DNA of 64,000 bases from CBFIDE01 sp965661265 (GCA_965661265.1 CBFIDE010000004.1:85010-149009); one strand, 5' to 3'; counted from the first letter of the stretch, positions 16,684-24,745 are shown. Notes: a model not told the origin generated them from the letters alone. Made by a program: numbers and translations.

Positions 16684-17724
16684 ATGCGTTTCGAAAAACC
16701 CAATATTCTTGCCTTCGGTATATCATGCCTATTAGGCATTATTGTTTTCTTACTAGGCATTTTCCAAAGCAACCTCATCCAAACGAATGTGAATTGGGGC
16801 AGCGTTGCTATTGGCTCTGTTATCTTTACTGTAATTGGCTACATTCTTATAAGACTCGCTGTTGAAGGCTTTATATATAATAAGGTTAAGATTATTTATA
16901 AAAACATACATGATCTTAAGGTTGGCAACAAAACTGAAGTATTTGTAAGAAGTACCAATCTTGATTCAGTTACCAAAGATGTTTCTGAATGGGCCGAACA
17001 AAGACAAACAGAAATTGAAGATTTAAGAGCTAGAGAAACCTTTAGAAGAGAATTTATTGGTAATATTTCTCACGAACTAAAAACTCCTATCTTTAATATT
17101 CAGGGATATCTTCTTACTCTATTAGATGGAGCCTTAGATGATCCTGAAATCAATAGAAAGTATCTTAGAAGGGCCAATAAATCAGTTGAAAGAATGATCA
17201 ACATCATTGAAGATTTAGAGACTATTACCAATCTAGAAGCCAACAGAGTTCATTTAAACTTAACCAATTTTGATCTTGTATCATTGGTTAAAGACAGTTT
17301 TGAACTACTCGAAGATTATGCCGCTAAAAACGGCATTCTGATGAAGTTAGGTAAAGACTATGAAAAGCCCATAAAGGTCAATGCAGATCGCCAAAAAATG
17401 GAGCAAGTACTGATGAATTTATTGGTAAATGCTATAAAATACTCCAAAGAAAAAGGTAAAGTAGAAGTCAAGTTCTTTGATATGCATAATAATATCCTTG
17501 TTGAAATTGCTGATGACGGCATAGGAATTCCCGAATCAGATATCCCAAGAATATTTGAGCGCTTCTATAGGGTAGATAAAAGCAGGTCTAGGGACGCAGG
17601 AGGCACAGGACTTGGCCTATCAATTGTAAAACACATCATGGAGGCGCATAAGCAAACCATAAATGTTAGATCTAGTGAAAATGACGGATCAACCTTTAGC
17701 TTCACTCTCAAGAAAAACCGCTAA
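16684..17724 (+). CDS. PhoR-like sensor histidine kinase
   Basis: The 346-residue kinase has two transmembrane helices (about 6-29 and 38-60) with almost no periplasmic loop, a linker, then HisKA with the phospho-acceptor H130 in 'GNISHELKTPIFNI', and a HATPase domain with 'LLVNAIKYS', 'DDGIGIPE' and 'GGTGLGLSIV'. The lack of a periplasmic sensor is as in PhoR kinases, which read transporter/PhoU state rather than a ligand. It follows the PhoB-like regulator by 66 nt and is its likely partner. Its last 36 nt overlap the opposite-strand glycosyltransferase gene. Confidence 0.85.
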   Translation: MRFEKPNILAFGISCLLGIIVFLLGIFQSNLIQTNVNWGSVAIGSVIFTVIGYILIRLAVEGFIYNKVKIIYKNIHDLKVGNKTEVFVRSTNLDSVTKDVSEWAEQRQTEIEDLRARETFRREFIGNISHELKTPIFNIQGYLLTLLDGALDDPEINRKYLRRANKSVERMINIIEDLETITNLEANRVHLNLTNFDLVSLVKDSFELLEDYAAKNGILMKLGKDYEKPIKVNADRQKMEQVLMNLLVNAIKYSKEKGKVEVKFFDMHNNILVEIADDGIGIPESDIPRIFERFYRVDKSRSRDAGGTGLGLSIVKHIMEAHKQTINVRSSENDGSTFSFTLKKNR

Positions 17725-18741
17725 CTGTTCTAGGTTTTTATTAGCCTCAAGGGCGATTTTCCGTTTTGCACTTAAAATAAATTCTTCAGTCAATTTATGT
17801 AATTCATCTTGGTGAATAGTGTGGCAATTTCCTTTAACATTATGAAGTTCTGCTAAATACTCCTGTTCAGCTTGCCCAGGTGTTGGAATTAATATTGCGG
17901 GTTTTGCTAGATGAGCATAATCCATTATTGAGCTATATCCAGACCTACTTATAACCAATGGGGCGTTATTTAATAAGTCCGAGATCATATCGGCGGAAGC
18001 CAAATTAATCAGTTCAATATTGGGCGGACACTTTCCATCCAAATCTTTCTCACTACCTCTTATTAAGATAAAATCCTGATTAACTTTGGAAAGCTCTTTT
18101 AAAAGGCCTTGCTCAAGTATAGTTCTTTGTGGCTCAGGTCCACTGAGCACTGCCAATATTTTTCCCTCGGCATTTGAATCTGATTTCTTAAGCGCAGACA
18201 AAGGACCTATATATTTAACACCCTTTCTTTTGCTTATTTCACCTGCCAGATCATTATTTGCTGTATCTGGAACCCAAATCTGAGAGTATTTACTTTGGAT
18301 ATAATTGTGGATATATCGCACAAAGGTGCCAAAAAGCGGAAGTTTAAAATGTAATTGGTGGGTAATATAAATAGATGGAATCACCTTAGAATAAGCTCCC
18401 ATTCTATTATCAGAAATGATGTAATTCACCTTTTGCTTGACACAATAATTTTCAATAATTCTATTCTCCTTTTTTATCAGCTTAGGCCAGTATAAAGCTT
18501 GGTTTCCAAGACTGATTAATTGACTATTGGTCTTACTATACCTAATATTATAGCTTGGCAGAACTAGGTGATCAAGGTCTGGAAACTCCTTTTGCAAATA
18601 ATTTAAGGCAAGACCATCAGATGCCAAGACACATTCATAACCTAAGTTTTTGAAACTCTTAATTATAGGCACAGTCCTACTAGCATGACCGAGGCCCCAG
18701 TTTAAAATGGCAAAGAGAATTTTAGGTTTTGAGCTCTTCAT
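17689..18741 (-). CDS. Glycosyltransferase, GT-B fold (MurG/UGT-like)
   Basis: The 350-residue protein starts with a GT-B type loop 'ILNWGLGHASRTVPI' (11-25), which is characteristic of a family of uncharacterised Bacteroidota glycosyltransferases related to glycosyltransferase family 28. A donor-site segment 'PLVISRSGYSSIMDYAHLAKPAILIPTPGQAEQEYLA' region (about 255-292) resembles the sugar-nucleotide binding region of MurG/UGT enzymes. Donor and acceptor are unknown. The 3' end overlaps the PhoR-like kinase gene by 36 nt on the opposite strand, close to its C-terminal 'FTLKKNR'. Confidence 0.75.
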   Translation of the reverse strand: MKSSKPKILFAILNWGLGHASRTVPIIKSFKNLGYECVLASDGLALNYLQKEFPDLDHLVLPSYNIRYSKTNSQLISLGNQALYWPKLIKKENRIIENYCVKQKVNYIISDNRMGAYSKVIPSIYITHQLHFKLPLFGTFVRYIHNYIQSKYSQIWVPDTANNDLAGEISKRKGVKYIGPLSALKKSDSNAEGKILAVLSGPEPQRTILEQGLLKELSKVNQDFILIRGSEKDLDGKCPPNIELINLASADMISDLLNNAPLVISRSGYSSIMDYAHLAKPAILIPTPGQAEQEYLAELHNVKGNCHTIHQDELHKLTEEFILSAKRKIALEANKNLEQLAVFLESEAKG

Positions 18742-18760
18742 AAGATTTGCTAATTTAAAG

Positions 18761-18792
18761 TTTGAAGACTAACCAACAGAGAAGTACTTTTG
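18761..18792 (+). promoter_or_regulatory. trmB promoter placed 4 nt before the start codon
   Basis: TTTG at 18761-18764, 20 nt, then TACTTTTG at 18785-18792. The ATG begins at 18797, so transcription should start at or next to the start codon, implying a leaderless or near-leaderless mRNA. Confidence 0.65.
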
Positions 18793-18796
18793 ACAA

Positions 18797-19474
18797 ATGG
18801 GAAGAAAAAAATTAGAACGCTTTCAAGAGAACGAAAGTTTTCCTCATGTTATTGAACCAAGCAGAGCAGAAGCACTAGAAGGACTAAGCCTGAAATCTAA
18901 CTGGAATAAGGATTTCTTTAAAAATGACAAGCCAATTGTTTTAGAATTAGGATGCGGAAAAGGAGAGTATACAGTTGCTCTTGCAAAGAAATATCCAGAT
19001 AAAAACTTTGTGGGAATTGACGTAAAAGGAGCTCGAATTTGGTATGGAGCAGAAGAAGTTCATAGAGAAAACATCAAGAATGCTGCTTTTATTAGAACAC
19101 AAGTAGAGCTTATTGACTATTGTTTTGAAGAAAATGAAGTCAGCGAGATTTGGATCACTTTTCCAGATCCTCAAATAAAGCATAAAAGAAGAAAGCATAG
19201 ATTAACACATCCAGAGCTTCTTGCACGCTATAAAAAAATTCTTAAGCCAGAAGGAATCATTCATTTGAAAACAGATAGCGAATTTCTTCATGGCTATACA
19301 GTAGCTATTTTAGAGTCTAATGGTCATAAAATATTGAAGGCTTTTCATGATATAGACCGTCAATTACTAGATAAGGAAGATGTTCTTCATTCTGTTCAAA
19401 CTTATTATGAGGGAGTTTTTAGAGAGAAAGGAAAGACTGTAACTTATCTCAAATTTCAATTAGGTGGAAACTAG
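18797..19474 (+). CDS. trmB: tRNA (guanine-N7-)-methyltransferase
   Basis: The 225-residue enzyme makes m7G46 in tRNA from S-adenosylmethionine. The SAM motif is 'LELGCGKGEYT' near 49-59, followed by 'FVGIDVKGARIW', and the TrmB signature 'FPDPQIKHKRRKHRL' near 120. The start MGRKKLERFQENESF matches Bacteroidota TrmB, so the ATG at 18797 is trusted even though it lies very close to the promoter. The gene leads a unit with the alkyltransferase-like gene and rsmI, with overlaps of 11 and 4 nt. Confidence 0.94.
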   Translation: MGRKKLERFQENESFPHVIEPSRAEALEGLSLKSNWNKDFFKNDKPIVLELGCGKGEYTVALAKKYPDKNFVGIDVKGARIWYGAEEVHRENIKNAAFIRTQVELIDYCFEENEVSEIWITFPDPQIKHKRRKHRLTHPELLARYKKILKPEGIIHLKTDSEFLHGYTVAILESNGHKILKAFHDIDRQLLDKEDVLHSVQTYYEGVFREKGKTVTYLKFQLGGN

Positions 19475-19805
19475 CTTCTTTGAAAAAGTTTATGCCGTAG
19501 CACGTCATATTCCATATGGTCGTGCCACCTCCTATGGAGCAATTGCTAAATTTATAGGTAGTCCAAAATCTGCAAGAATGGTAGGTTATGCTATGAATGC
19601 CTCATTAGAAAAAGAAGATGTTCCAGCTCATAGAGTAGTGAATATAAATGGCCTGCTTAGTGGGAAGCATTATTTTGGAGGAACAAATGTGATGCAAGAA
19701 TTATTGGAGTCTGAAGGAATTAGAATTGTTGACCATCAGATTCAAGACTTTAAAACTGTACTTTGGGATCCGTTCACGGATCTTAATCAAGAAGATTTTT
19801 TATGA
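19464..19805 (+). CDS. Alkyltransferase-like protein (MGMT family without the acceptor cysteine)
   Basis: The 113-residue protein consists only of the DNA-binding domain of O6-alkylguanine-DNA alkyltransferases. The family motif PCHRV reads PAHRVV here (about residues 54-59), so the alkyl-accepting cysteine is alanine. Such ATL proteins bind alkylated bases and flag them for nucleotide excision repair rather than repairing them. The 'YGAIAKFIGSPKSARMVGYAM' helix-turn-helix and arginine finger (R39 region) are intact. The start is GTG at 19464, overlapping trmB by 11 nt, and the stop overlaps rsmI by 4 nt. Confidence 0.88.
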   Translation: METSFFEKVYAVARHIPYGRATSYGAIAKFIGSPKSARMVGYAMNASLEKEDVPAHRVVNINGLLSGKHYFGGTNVMQELLESEGIRIVDHQIQDFKTVLWDPFTDLNQEDFL

Positions 19806-20473
19806 TACAATTGTTTTTAGTTCCTACTCCTATTGGTAATTTAGAAGATATTACTTTTAGAGCTATTAAGGTTTTAAAAGAAGCCGATTTAATCTTAGCA
19901 GAAGATACAAGAACTTCAGGCAAACTTCTAAAGCACTTTACTATTGATACTCCCCAGAAGTCTTACCATATGCATAATGAGCATGAGCTGACAGAGAATC
20001 TTGTAAAGCAACTAAAGGAGGGTGCAGTATTTGCATTAATTACCGATGCCGGTACTCCAGGAATATCTGACCCTGGTTACTTATTAGTTAGGGAAGCTAC
20101 TAAGGCAGGAATTGAAGTAAGTTGTTTGCCTGGTGCTACAGCTTTTGTACCAGCTTTGGTGAACTCTGCTCTCCCAAATAATCATTTTTATTTTGAAGGT
20201 TTTCTTCCAGTTAAAAAGGGCAGACAAACAAGGCTTAAATTTTTAGAGACTATTGATTCCTTAATAGTTTTATATGAATCCCCTTATAAAATACTGAAGA
20301 CCTTAGGAGATTTAGCTACTCATCTAGGTGATGGCCGAAGGGCTTCTATAAGTAGAGAGATTTCCAAGTTTTATGAGGAAACTAAGAGAGGAAGCCTGTT
20401 GGAATTGATGGATCATTTCAAAAAAAATTCCCCAAAAGGGGAATTTGTAATTATTGTTGAGGGCCGATCTTAA
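19802..20473 (+). CDS. rsmI: 16S rRNA (cytidine1402-2'-O)-methyltransferase
   Basis: A 223-residue SAM-dependent tetrapyrrole-methylase-fold enzyme that methylates C1402 of 16S rRNA. Recognisable motifs are 'LVPTPIGNLEDITFRA' (6-21), 'LAEDTRTSG' (34-42), 'LITDAGTPGISDPG' (about 77-90) and 'CLPGATAFVPAL'. It lacks the C-terminal extension of the longer E. coli protein, which is usual in Bacteroidota. The start ATG overlaps the preceding stop (ATGA). The stop overlaps the frr stop on the other strand by 4 nt. Confidence 0.94.
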   Translation: MIQLFLVPTPIGNLEDITFRAIKVLKEADLILAEDTRTSGKLLKHFTIDTPQKSYHMHNEHELTENLVKQLKEGAVFALITDAGTPGISDPGYLLVREATKAGIEVSCLPGATAFVPALVNSALPNNHFYFEGFLPVKKGRQTRLKFLETIDSLIVLYESPYKILKTLGDLATHLGDGRRASISREISKFYEETKRGSLLELMDHFKKNSPKGEFVIIVEGRS

Positions 20474-21024
20474 ACGTGCATAATCTCAGTTTCTTTCTTG
20501 TCTAATACATCTTCAACAGTTTTATTGAATCGATTAGTGAGTTGCTGAATTCTTTCTTCAGCATCTTTTATAATATCTTCAGAAACGCCTTCAATTTTCT
20601 TAATCATATCATTAGCATCTTTTCTTGCAGCTCTGATACTCACCTTTGCATCCTCTCCTTCAGCTCTTGCTTGCTTTACAAGATCTCTTCTTCTTTCTTC
20701 TGTAAGAACAGGAACATTGATCATTACAATCTCTCCATTATTCTGAGGATTGAGACCAAGGTCGGCATTCATTATCGCCTTTTCAATTTCAGTAATCATC
20801 GCTTTTTCCCATGGCTGAACAGCCAAAGTTCTTGCGTCTGGAGTGTTAATGTTAGCCACTTGCTTCAGAGGAGTAATACTTCCGTAATAATCAACTTTTA
20901 CCATATCCAACATGGCCGGATTAGCTCTTCCAGCCCTAATTTTTGCTAGTCCACGATCTAAATGGACTAAGCTTTTCTCCATGCTATCTTGAGCATCTTC
21001 TGAAATAAGATCAATTTCCTCCAT
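20470..21024 (-). CDS. frr: Ribosome recycling factor
   Basis: The 184-residue protein releases post-termination ribosomes together with EF-G. The whole protein matches RRF, with 'LAKIRAGRANPAMLDMVKVD' near 30-49, 'VNINTPDARTLAVQPW' like segments near 80 and the C-terminal helix region 'KKIEGVSEDIIKDAEERIQQ'. It starts 5 nt after the pyrH stop, the common pyrH-frr order. Confidence 0.96.
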   Translation of the reverse strand: MEEIDLISEDAQDSMEKSLVHLDRGLAKIRAGRANPAMLDMVKVDYYGSITPLKQVANINTPDARTLAVQPWEKAMITEIEKAIMNADLGLNPQNNGEIVMINVPVLTEERRRDLVKQARAEGEDAKVSIRAARKDANDMIKKIEGVSEDIIKDAEERIQQLTNRFNKTVEDVLDKKETEIMHV

Positions 21025-21029
21025 AATAA

Positions 21030-21737
21030 TTAATTCTCTACGAGAGTTCCTATCGTTTCGCCATCCACAATCTTAATCAGATTCCCTGGCCTATTCATAT
21101 CAAATACCAAAATTGGTAATTTATTCTCTTTACTTAAGGTGAATGCTGTCATATCCATCACATTCAATCCTTTTTCATACACATCTTTAAAACTGATGGT
21201 ATCATATTTAATAGCATCCGTATTCTTTTCTGGATCAGAACTATAAATACCATCTACTCTGGTTCCTTTCAAAATAACCTCAGCATTGATTTCAATGGCT
21301 CTTAAGGTAGCTGCTGTATCGGTTGTAAAATAAGGATTACCCGTTCCACCTCCAAATATCACCACTCGTCCTTTTTCAAGATGTCTCACGGCCTTTCTTC
21401 TAATAAAAGGCTCAGCAATTTTATCCATTTCTATTGCACTTTGAAGACGAGTAAAAACTCCTGCCTCTTCCAATGCACTTTGTAATGCAAGACCATTAAT
21501 CATAGTTGCCAGCATACCCATATGATCACCTTGCACTCTGTCCATTCCTTCACCTGCAGCGCTCAGTCCTCTAAAAATATTTCCACCTCCTATAACTACA
21601 GCAACTTCTACACCTTTGGCTACTACACCTTTAATTTCAGAAGCATATTCCTTTAAGCGATTGCCATCAATTCCAAATTCTTGATCCCCCATAAGGGCCT
21701 CTCCACTTAACTTAAGTAATATTCTTTTGTATTTCAT
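21030..21737 (-). CDS. pyrH: UMP kinase
   Basis: An amino-acid-kinase-fold enzyme (235 residues) that phosphorylates UMP to UDP. Motifs: 'ILLKLSGEALMGD' (6-18), 'VIGGGNIFRG' (about 55-64), 'GGGTGNPYFTTDTAA' (about 130-144). I placed the start at the ATG at 21737; the longer frame from 21782 would lie upstream of the -7 element at 21766-21773 and adds residues not found in the family. It is transcribed apart from tsf, which ends at a strong terminator. Confidence 0.95.
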   Translation of the reverse strand: MKYKRILLKLSGEALMGDQEFGIDGNRLKEYASEIKGVVAKGVEVAVVIGGGNIFRGLSAAGEGMDRVQGDHMGMLATMINGLALQSALEEAGVFTRLQSAIEMDKIAEPFIRRKAVRHLEKGRVVIFGGGTGNPYFTTDTAATLRAIEINAEVILKGTRVDGIYSSDPEKNTDAIKYDTISFKDVYEKGLNVMDMTAFTLSKENKLPILVFDMNRPGNLIKIVDGETIGTLVEN

Positions 21738-21765
21738 GATATGTTTTGAAAGGCGTTTAACTAGG

Positions 21766-21773
21766 CAAATATA
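21766..21773 (-). promoter_or_regulatory. -7 element for pyrH-frr
   Basis: The minus strand reads TATATTTG (TAnnTTTG), 28 nt before the pyrH ATG. A TTG lies 16 nt farther upstream, slightly short of the usual spacing. It supports the downstream start of pyrH. Confidence 0.5.
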
Positions 21774-21830
21774 GTTAAGCAAAGTAAACCAATCCTAAAC
21801 TTAGTTTATGAAAGTTCAGAAATATTGGAC

Positions 21831-21866
21831 AAAAAAAAGCCCTTAACAATAAATGCTAAGGGCTTT
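21831..21866 (-). terminator. Rho-independent terminator after tsf
   Basis: On the minus strand a 10-bp stem AAAGCCCTTA/TAAGGGCTTT with an 11-nt loop ends in an 8-base T-run. It closes the rplM-rpsI-rpsB-tsf unit 20 nt after the tsf stop. Confidence 0.9.
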
Positions 21867-21885
21867 AATAATTAATTTTTGAATA

Positions 21886-22710
21886 TCATACTCCTAAACC
21901 AACTCTTCTGAAAGACTCGGCTTTAAGTGTAGGGCTTACAGAAGTAAGGTACTTACTAATACTCAATTTATTGTCCTTGATATATTCTTGCTCAAGAAGA
22001 GTATTCTCCTTGAAGAATTTATTCAAACGACCTTCTGCAATCTTATCTAACATTGCTTCTGGCTTTCCTTCTTGACGTGCAAGGTCTTTTCCAACCTCCA
22101 GTTCACGATCAATAACTTCTTGAGAAACACTATCTCTACTTAAAGAAACAGGATTCATTGCTGCAGCCTGCATAGCTACATTTTTACCAGCTTCCTCAGC
22201 AGCTTCAGATAGTCCAACAAGAGTTGCCAATCTGTTACCTGCATGAATGTAAGAGCTTACATAATTAGCAGAAATAGTCTCATAAGATCCAATTTCAAGC
22301 TTCTCACCAATTACACCAGTTTGCTCAGTTAACTTCTCTTGAACAGTCATTCCGTTGAAATCTAAGTTCAATAGATTTTCTAAGCTATCCACTTTATTAG
22401 TAAGGGCTAAGTCTAAAATAGACTGCGCAAGGCTGATATAGCTTTCATTTTTTGCTACAAAGTCAGTCTCACAATTTAAGCTTACAACCGCTCCAAAAGA
22501 ATTATCTGCGACAGCTCCTGCCAATACACATCCTTCAGTTGCCTCACGATCTGCACGTTTAGCCGCTATTTTCTGACCTTTTTTACGAAGAATATCAACT
22601 GCTTTTTCAAAATCTCCTTCAGCTTCCTGAAGAGCTTTTTTACAATCCATCATTCCTGCACCCGTTTGTTTTCTTAACTGATTAACGTCTGCTGCCGTAA
22701 TTTTTACCAT
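21886..22710 (-). CDS. tsf: Elongation factor Ts
   Basis: The 274-residue nucleotide-exchange factor for EF-Tu. The N-terminal UBA-like domain has 'VNQLRKQTGAGMMDCKKAL' (9-27), followed by 'ALQEAEGDFEKAVDILRKKG'-type residues and the core 'VSLNCETDFVAKNE' (about 75-88). Length and start agree with the family. It follows rpsB after an 87-nt gap that contains a strong hairpin. Confidence 0.97.
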   Translation of the reverse strand: MVKITAADVNQLRKQTGAGMMDCKKALQEAEGDFEKAVDILRKKGQKIAAKRADREATEGCVLAGAVADNSFGAVVSLNCETDFVAKNESYISLAQSILDLALTNKVDSLENLLNLDFNGMTVQEKLTEQTGVIGEKLEIGSYETISANYVSSYIHAGNRLATLVGLSEAAEEAGKNVAMQAAAMNPVSLSRDSVSQEVIDRELEVGKDLARQEGKPEAMLDKIAEGRLNKFFKENTLLEQEYIKDNKLSISKYLTSVSPTLKAESFRRVGLGV

Positions 22711-22735
22711 GATTCTAAAATTTAAACTTTTAATA

Positions 22736-22769
22736 AAGAAGGGACAAAAATTGCTTTCTATCCCTTCTT
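22736..22769 (-). repeat. Intercistronic hairpin between rpsB and tsf
   Basis: Perfect 9-bp arms AAGAAGGGA/TCCCTTCTT enclose 16 nt. After the stem the minus strand reads TATTAAAAG, so it is a poor terminator; partial termination or mRNA processing between the two genes is plausible. Confidence 0.6.
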
Positions 22770-22797
22770 ATATGCATTTCTATTTTACTAAACTTAT

Positions 22798-23562
22798 TTA
22801 TTCTGTTTCTGTAGAATTAGCTGCTTTCTTAGCAATCTTCTTAATTTTCTCTTCAGAAGCCTTTGCTTTTTCCGCCTTACGCTCTGATAAACCTTCTTTG
22901 ATTGATTCAGTAATCTTGTTTACAAGAATTTGAATTGACTTAGTCGCATCATCATTTCCTGGGATCGAGTAGTCTACAATAAGTGGATCAGAATTAGTAT
23001 CAGAAATCGCGAAAGTAGGTATACCTAATTTCTTAGCTTCTGCTACAGCAATGTGTTCTTTATTAGTATCAACAATAAAAAGTGCTGCAGGAAGTCTAGT
23101 CATATCAGCGATAGAGCCTAGCTGCTTATCTAATTTTGCACGTTGACGATCTACTTGAAGTCTTTCCTTTTTAGAAAGAGTCATAAAAGTTCCGTCTTCT
23201 TTCATTTTATCAATACCCTGCATCTTTTTCACTGCCTTTCTGATAGTGATAAAGTTTGTTAGCATACCACCAGGCCAACGCTCAGTGATATAAGGCATAT
23301 TTACAGAACCTGCTGCTTCAGCTACAATCTCTTTTGCTTGCTTCTTTGTTGCAACGTAAAGTACTTTTCTACCGCTTGCCGCGATTTTTCGAAGAGCCTC
23401 ACCTGCATTATCGATTTTTGCTTGAGTTTTGTAAAGGTCAATGATATGAATACCATTGCGCTCCATAAAAATATAAGGAGCCATGTGGGGATTCCACTTA
23501 CGTGTTAAATGACCGAAGTGAACTCCAGCATCTAACATTTCTTTAATGTTGTCGTTTGCCAT
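22798..23562 (-). CDS. rpsB: 30S ribosomal protein S2
   Basis: The 254-residue small-subunit protein opens with 'MLDAGVHFGHLTRKWNPHMAPYI' type residues (10-32) and carries 'ERWPGGMLTNF' (about 94-104) and 'LPAALFIVDTNKEHIAV' (about 158-174), all S2 hallmarks. The C-terminus is Lys/Glu/Ala-rich. It lies between rpsI and tsf in the usual order. Confidence 0.98.
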   Translation of the reverse strand: MANDNIKEMLDAGVHFGHLTRKWNPHMAPYIFMERNGIHIIDLYKTQAKIDNAGEALRKIAASGRKVLYVATKKQAKEIVAEAAGSVNMPYITERWPGGMLTNFITIRKAVKKMQGIDKMKEDGTFMTLSKKERLQVDRQRAKLDKQLGSIADMTRLPAALFIVDTNKEHIAVAEAKKLGIPTFAISDTNSDPLIVDYSIPGNDDATKSIQILVNKITESIKEGLSERKAEKAKASEEKIKKIAKKAANSTETE

Positions 23563-23580
23563 TTTAAATTTTGTTTACAT

Positions 23581-23600
23581 TCTCTAATTTCAATTAGAGA
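23581..23600 (-). ncRNA. Hairpin in the rpsI-rpsB gap, possible S2 leader element
   Basis: Perfect 9-bp arms TCTCTAATT/AATTAGAGA with a 2-nt centre lie 19 nt before the rpsB start. A second small stem (AAGC/GCTT around CGCA, about 23607-23621) is close by. Such a structured gap could bind S2 for feedback control, but no known leader family was matched. Confidence 0.35.
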
Positions 23601-23659
23601 GTGGTCAAGCCGCAGCTTTTCGCCTCCCTAATTTGGATACTAAACCAAGTAAGAGTTTA

Positions 23660-24046
23660 TTAACGCTTACTGAACTGGAATTTCTTACGAGCTTTCTTTT
23701 GACCAAACTTCTTACGTTCAACCATTCTTGGATCCCTAGTCATAAGACCATCAGGCTTCAATATTGGACGAAAATCTTCGTTGATTTTGCAAAGCGCGCG
23801 AGCAATCCCTAAACGGATCGCTTCTGCCTGACCTGTGATACCACCACCTTCTACATTGACATTTACGTCATAAGTAGTAAGATTTTCAGTTAAAGCCAAA
23901 GCTTGAGTTACCTTAAAATGAAGAGGGGCAGTATCGAAATACTCCTTATAATCCTTCTTATTTACGGTAATTGTTCCTTGACCCTCTTTAAGATAAACAC
24001 GGGCAACAGAAGTCTTCCTTCTACCAATGGTGTGGGTTACTGACAT
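23660..24046 (-). CDS. rpsI: 30S ribosomal protein S9
   Basis: The 128-residue protein has the S9 features 'IGRRKTSVARVYL' (7-19), 'GGGITGQAEAIRLGIARAL' (about 67-85) and the basic tail 'ERKKFGQKKARKKFQFSKR' ending in Lys-Arg, which reaches the P-site tRNA. It starts 7 nt after the rplM stop. Confidence 0.98.
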   Translation of the reverse strand: MSVTHTIGRRKTSVARVYLKEGQGTITVNKKDYKEYFDTAPLHFKVTQALALTENLTTYDVNVNVEGGGITGQAEAIRLGIARALCKINEDFRPILKPDGLMTRDPRMVERKKFGQKKARKKFQFSKR

Positions 24047-24053
24047 CTATTTA

Positions 24054-24512
24054 TTATTTAATTACTGAATTCAAATCTACTGCAACAGGCTGCTGAGCCT
24101 CTTGCATATGCTCCGCTCCTTCATATACATAAAGGTTACGGAAAATTTCACGTCCTAATTTGTTCTTAGGAAGCATCCCCTTGATTGCTTTCTCAACCAC
24201 CTTAGTTGGTTGCTTTGCCATTAATTCAGATGGAGTAGTAAAACGTTGACCACCTGGATATCCAGTATGACGAACATATTCTTTTGTCTCCATCTTGCTT
24301 CCGCTCAATTGAACTTTAGAAGCATTAATAACAACAACATGGTCTCCACAGTCTGCGTGAGGAGTGAAATTTGTTTTGTGCTTACCGCGAAGTAAGAAAG
24401 CTACTTTGGAAGCCATTCTTCCTAAAGTTTCACCTTCTGCGTTCACCAACAACCATTTTTTGTCGGCTGTTGCCTTGTTTGCGGACACTGTCTTATAGCT
24501 AATGGTATTCAC
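24054..24512 (-). CDS. rplM: 50S ribosomal protein L13
   Basis: The 152-residue protein matches L13: 'KKWLLVNAEGETLGRMAS' (18-35), 'GDHVVVINASKVQLSG' (57-72), 'HTGYPGGQRF' (83-92) and 'VEKAIKGMLPKNKLGR' (about 108-123). It is the first gene of the rplM-rpsI-rpsB-tsf unit and is preceded by a short structured leader. Confidence 0.98.
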   Translation of the reverse strand: MNTISYKTVSANKATADKKWLLVNAEGETLGRMASKVAFLLRGKHKTNFTPHADCGDHVVVINASKVQLSGSKMETKEYVRHTGYPGGQRFTTPSELMAKQPTKVVEKAIKGMLPKNKLGREIFRNLYVYEGAEHMQEAQQPVAVDLNSVIK

Positions 24513-24565
24513 AACTATTTTATTTTTAACACGTTACGCTAATTATCTTAGCTCCCTGAAAATAG
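24513..24565 (-). ncRNA. rplM leader with a GC-rich hairpin, candidate L13 leader
   Basis: The roughly 50-nt leader between the promoter and rplM begins with a stem AGCCCT-6 nt-AGGGAGCT (about 24549-24570), with a bulge, and continues AT-rich to the ATG. Autoregulatory L13 leaders have been described for Bacteroidia. A covariance-model match would be needed to confirm this one. Confidence 0.35.
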
Positions 24566-24570
24566 GGCTG

Positions 24571-24603
24571 CAAATTTACATCAATATATTTGATATTACC
24601 AAA
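24571..24603 (-). promoter_or_regulatory. Promoter of the rplM operon
   Basis: The minus strand reads TTTG (24603-24600), 21 nt, TAAATTTG (24578-24571). The -7 is an exact TAnnTTTG; the spacer is two longer than ideal. Confidence 0.55.
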
Positions 24604-24708
24604 CTTATTAACACTTAAAATACTGATTATACAAGACTTTAATCTGTTGCTCACATAAATCAATTCCGGATGAGCTCGTAAACCAACCAATTATTCTACT
24701 AATTCGTT

Positions 24709-24716
24709 TACTTTTG
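24709..24716 (+). promoter_or_regulatory. -7 element for the M43 protease gene
   Basis: TACTTTTG, an exact TAnnTTTG, 29 nt before the ATG. No TTG was found at -33. Confidence 0.4.
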
Positions 24717-24745
24717 TAGCTCTACTTTTTTCCATACACATATTT

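Noticed and set aside
9635..17724. Genomic island or mobile element carrying the phosphate block
   Set aside because: No integrase, transposase, terminal repeats or composition break is seen, and flanking genes are ordinary chromosomal ones.
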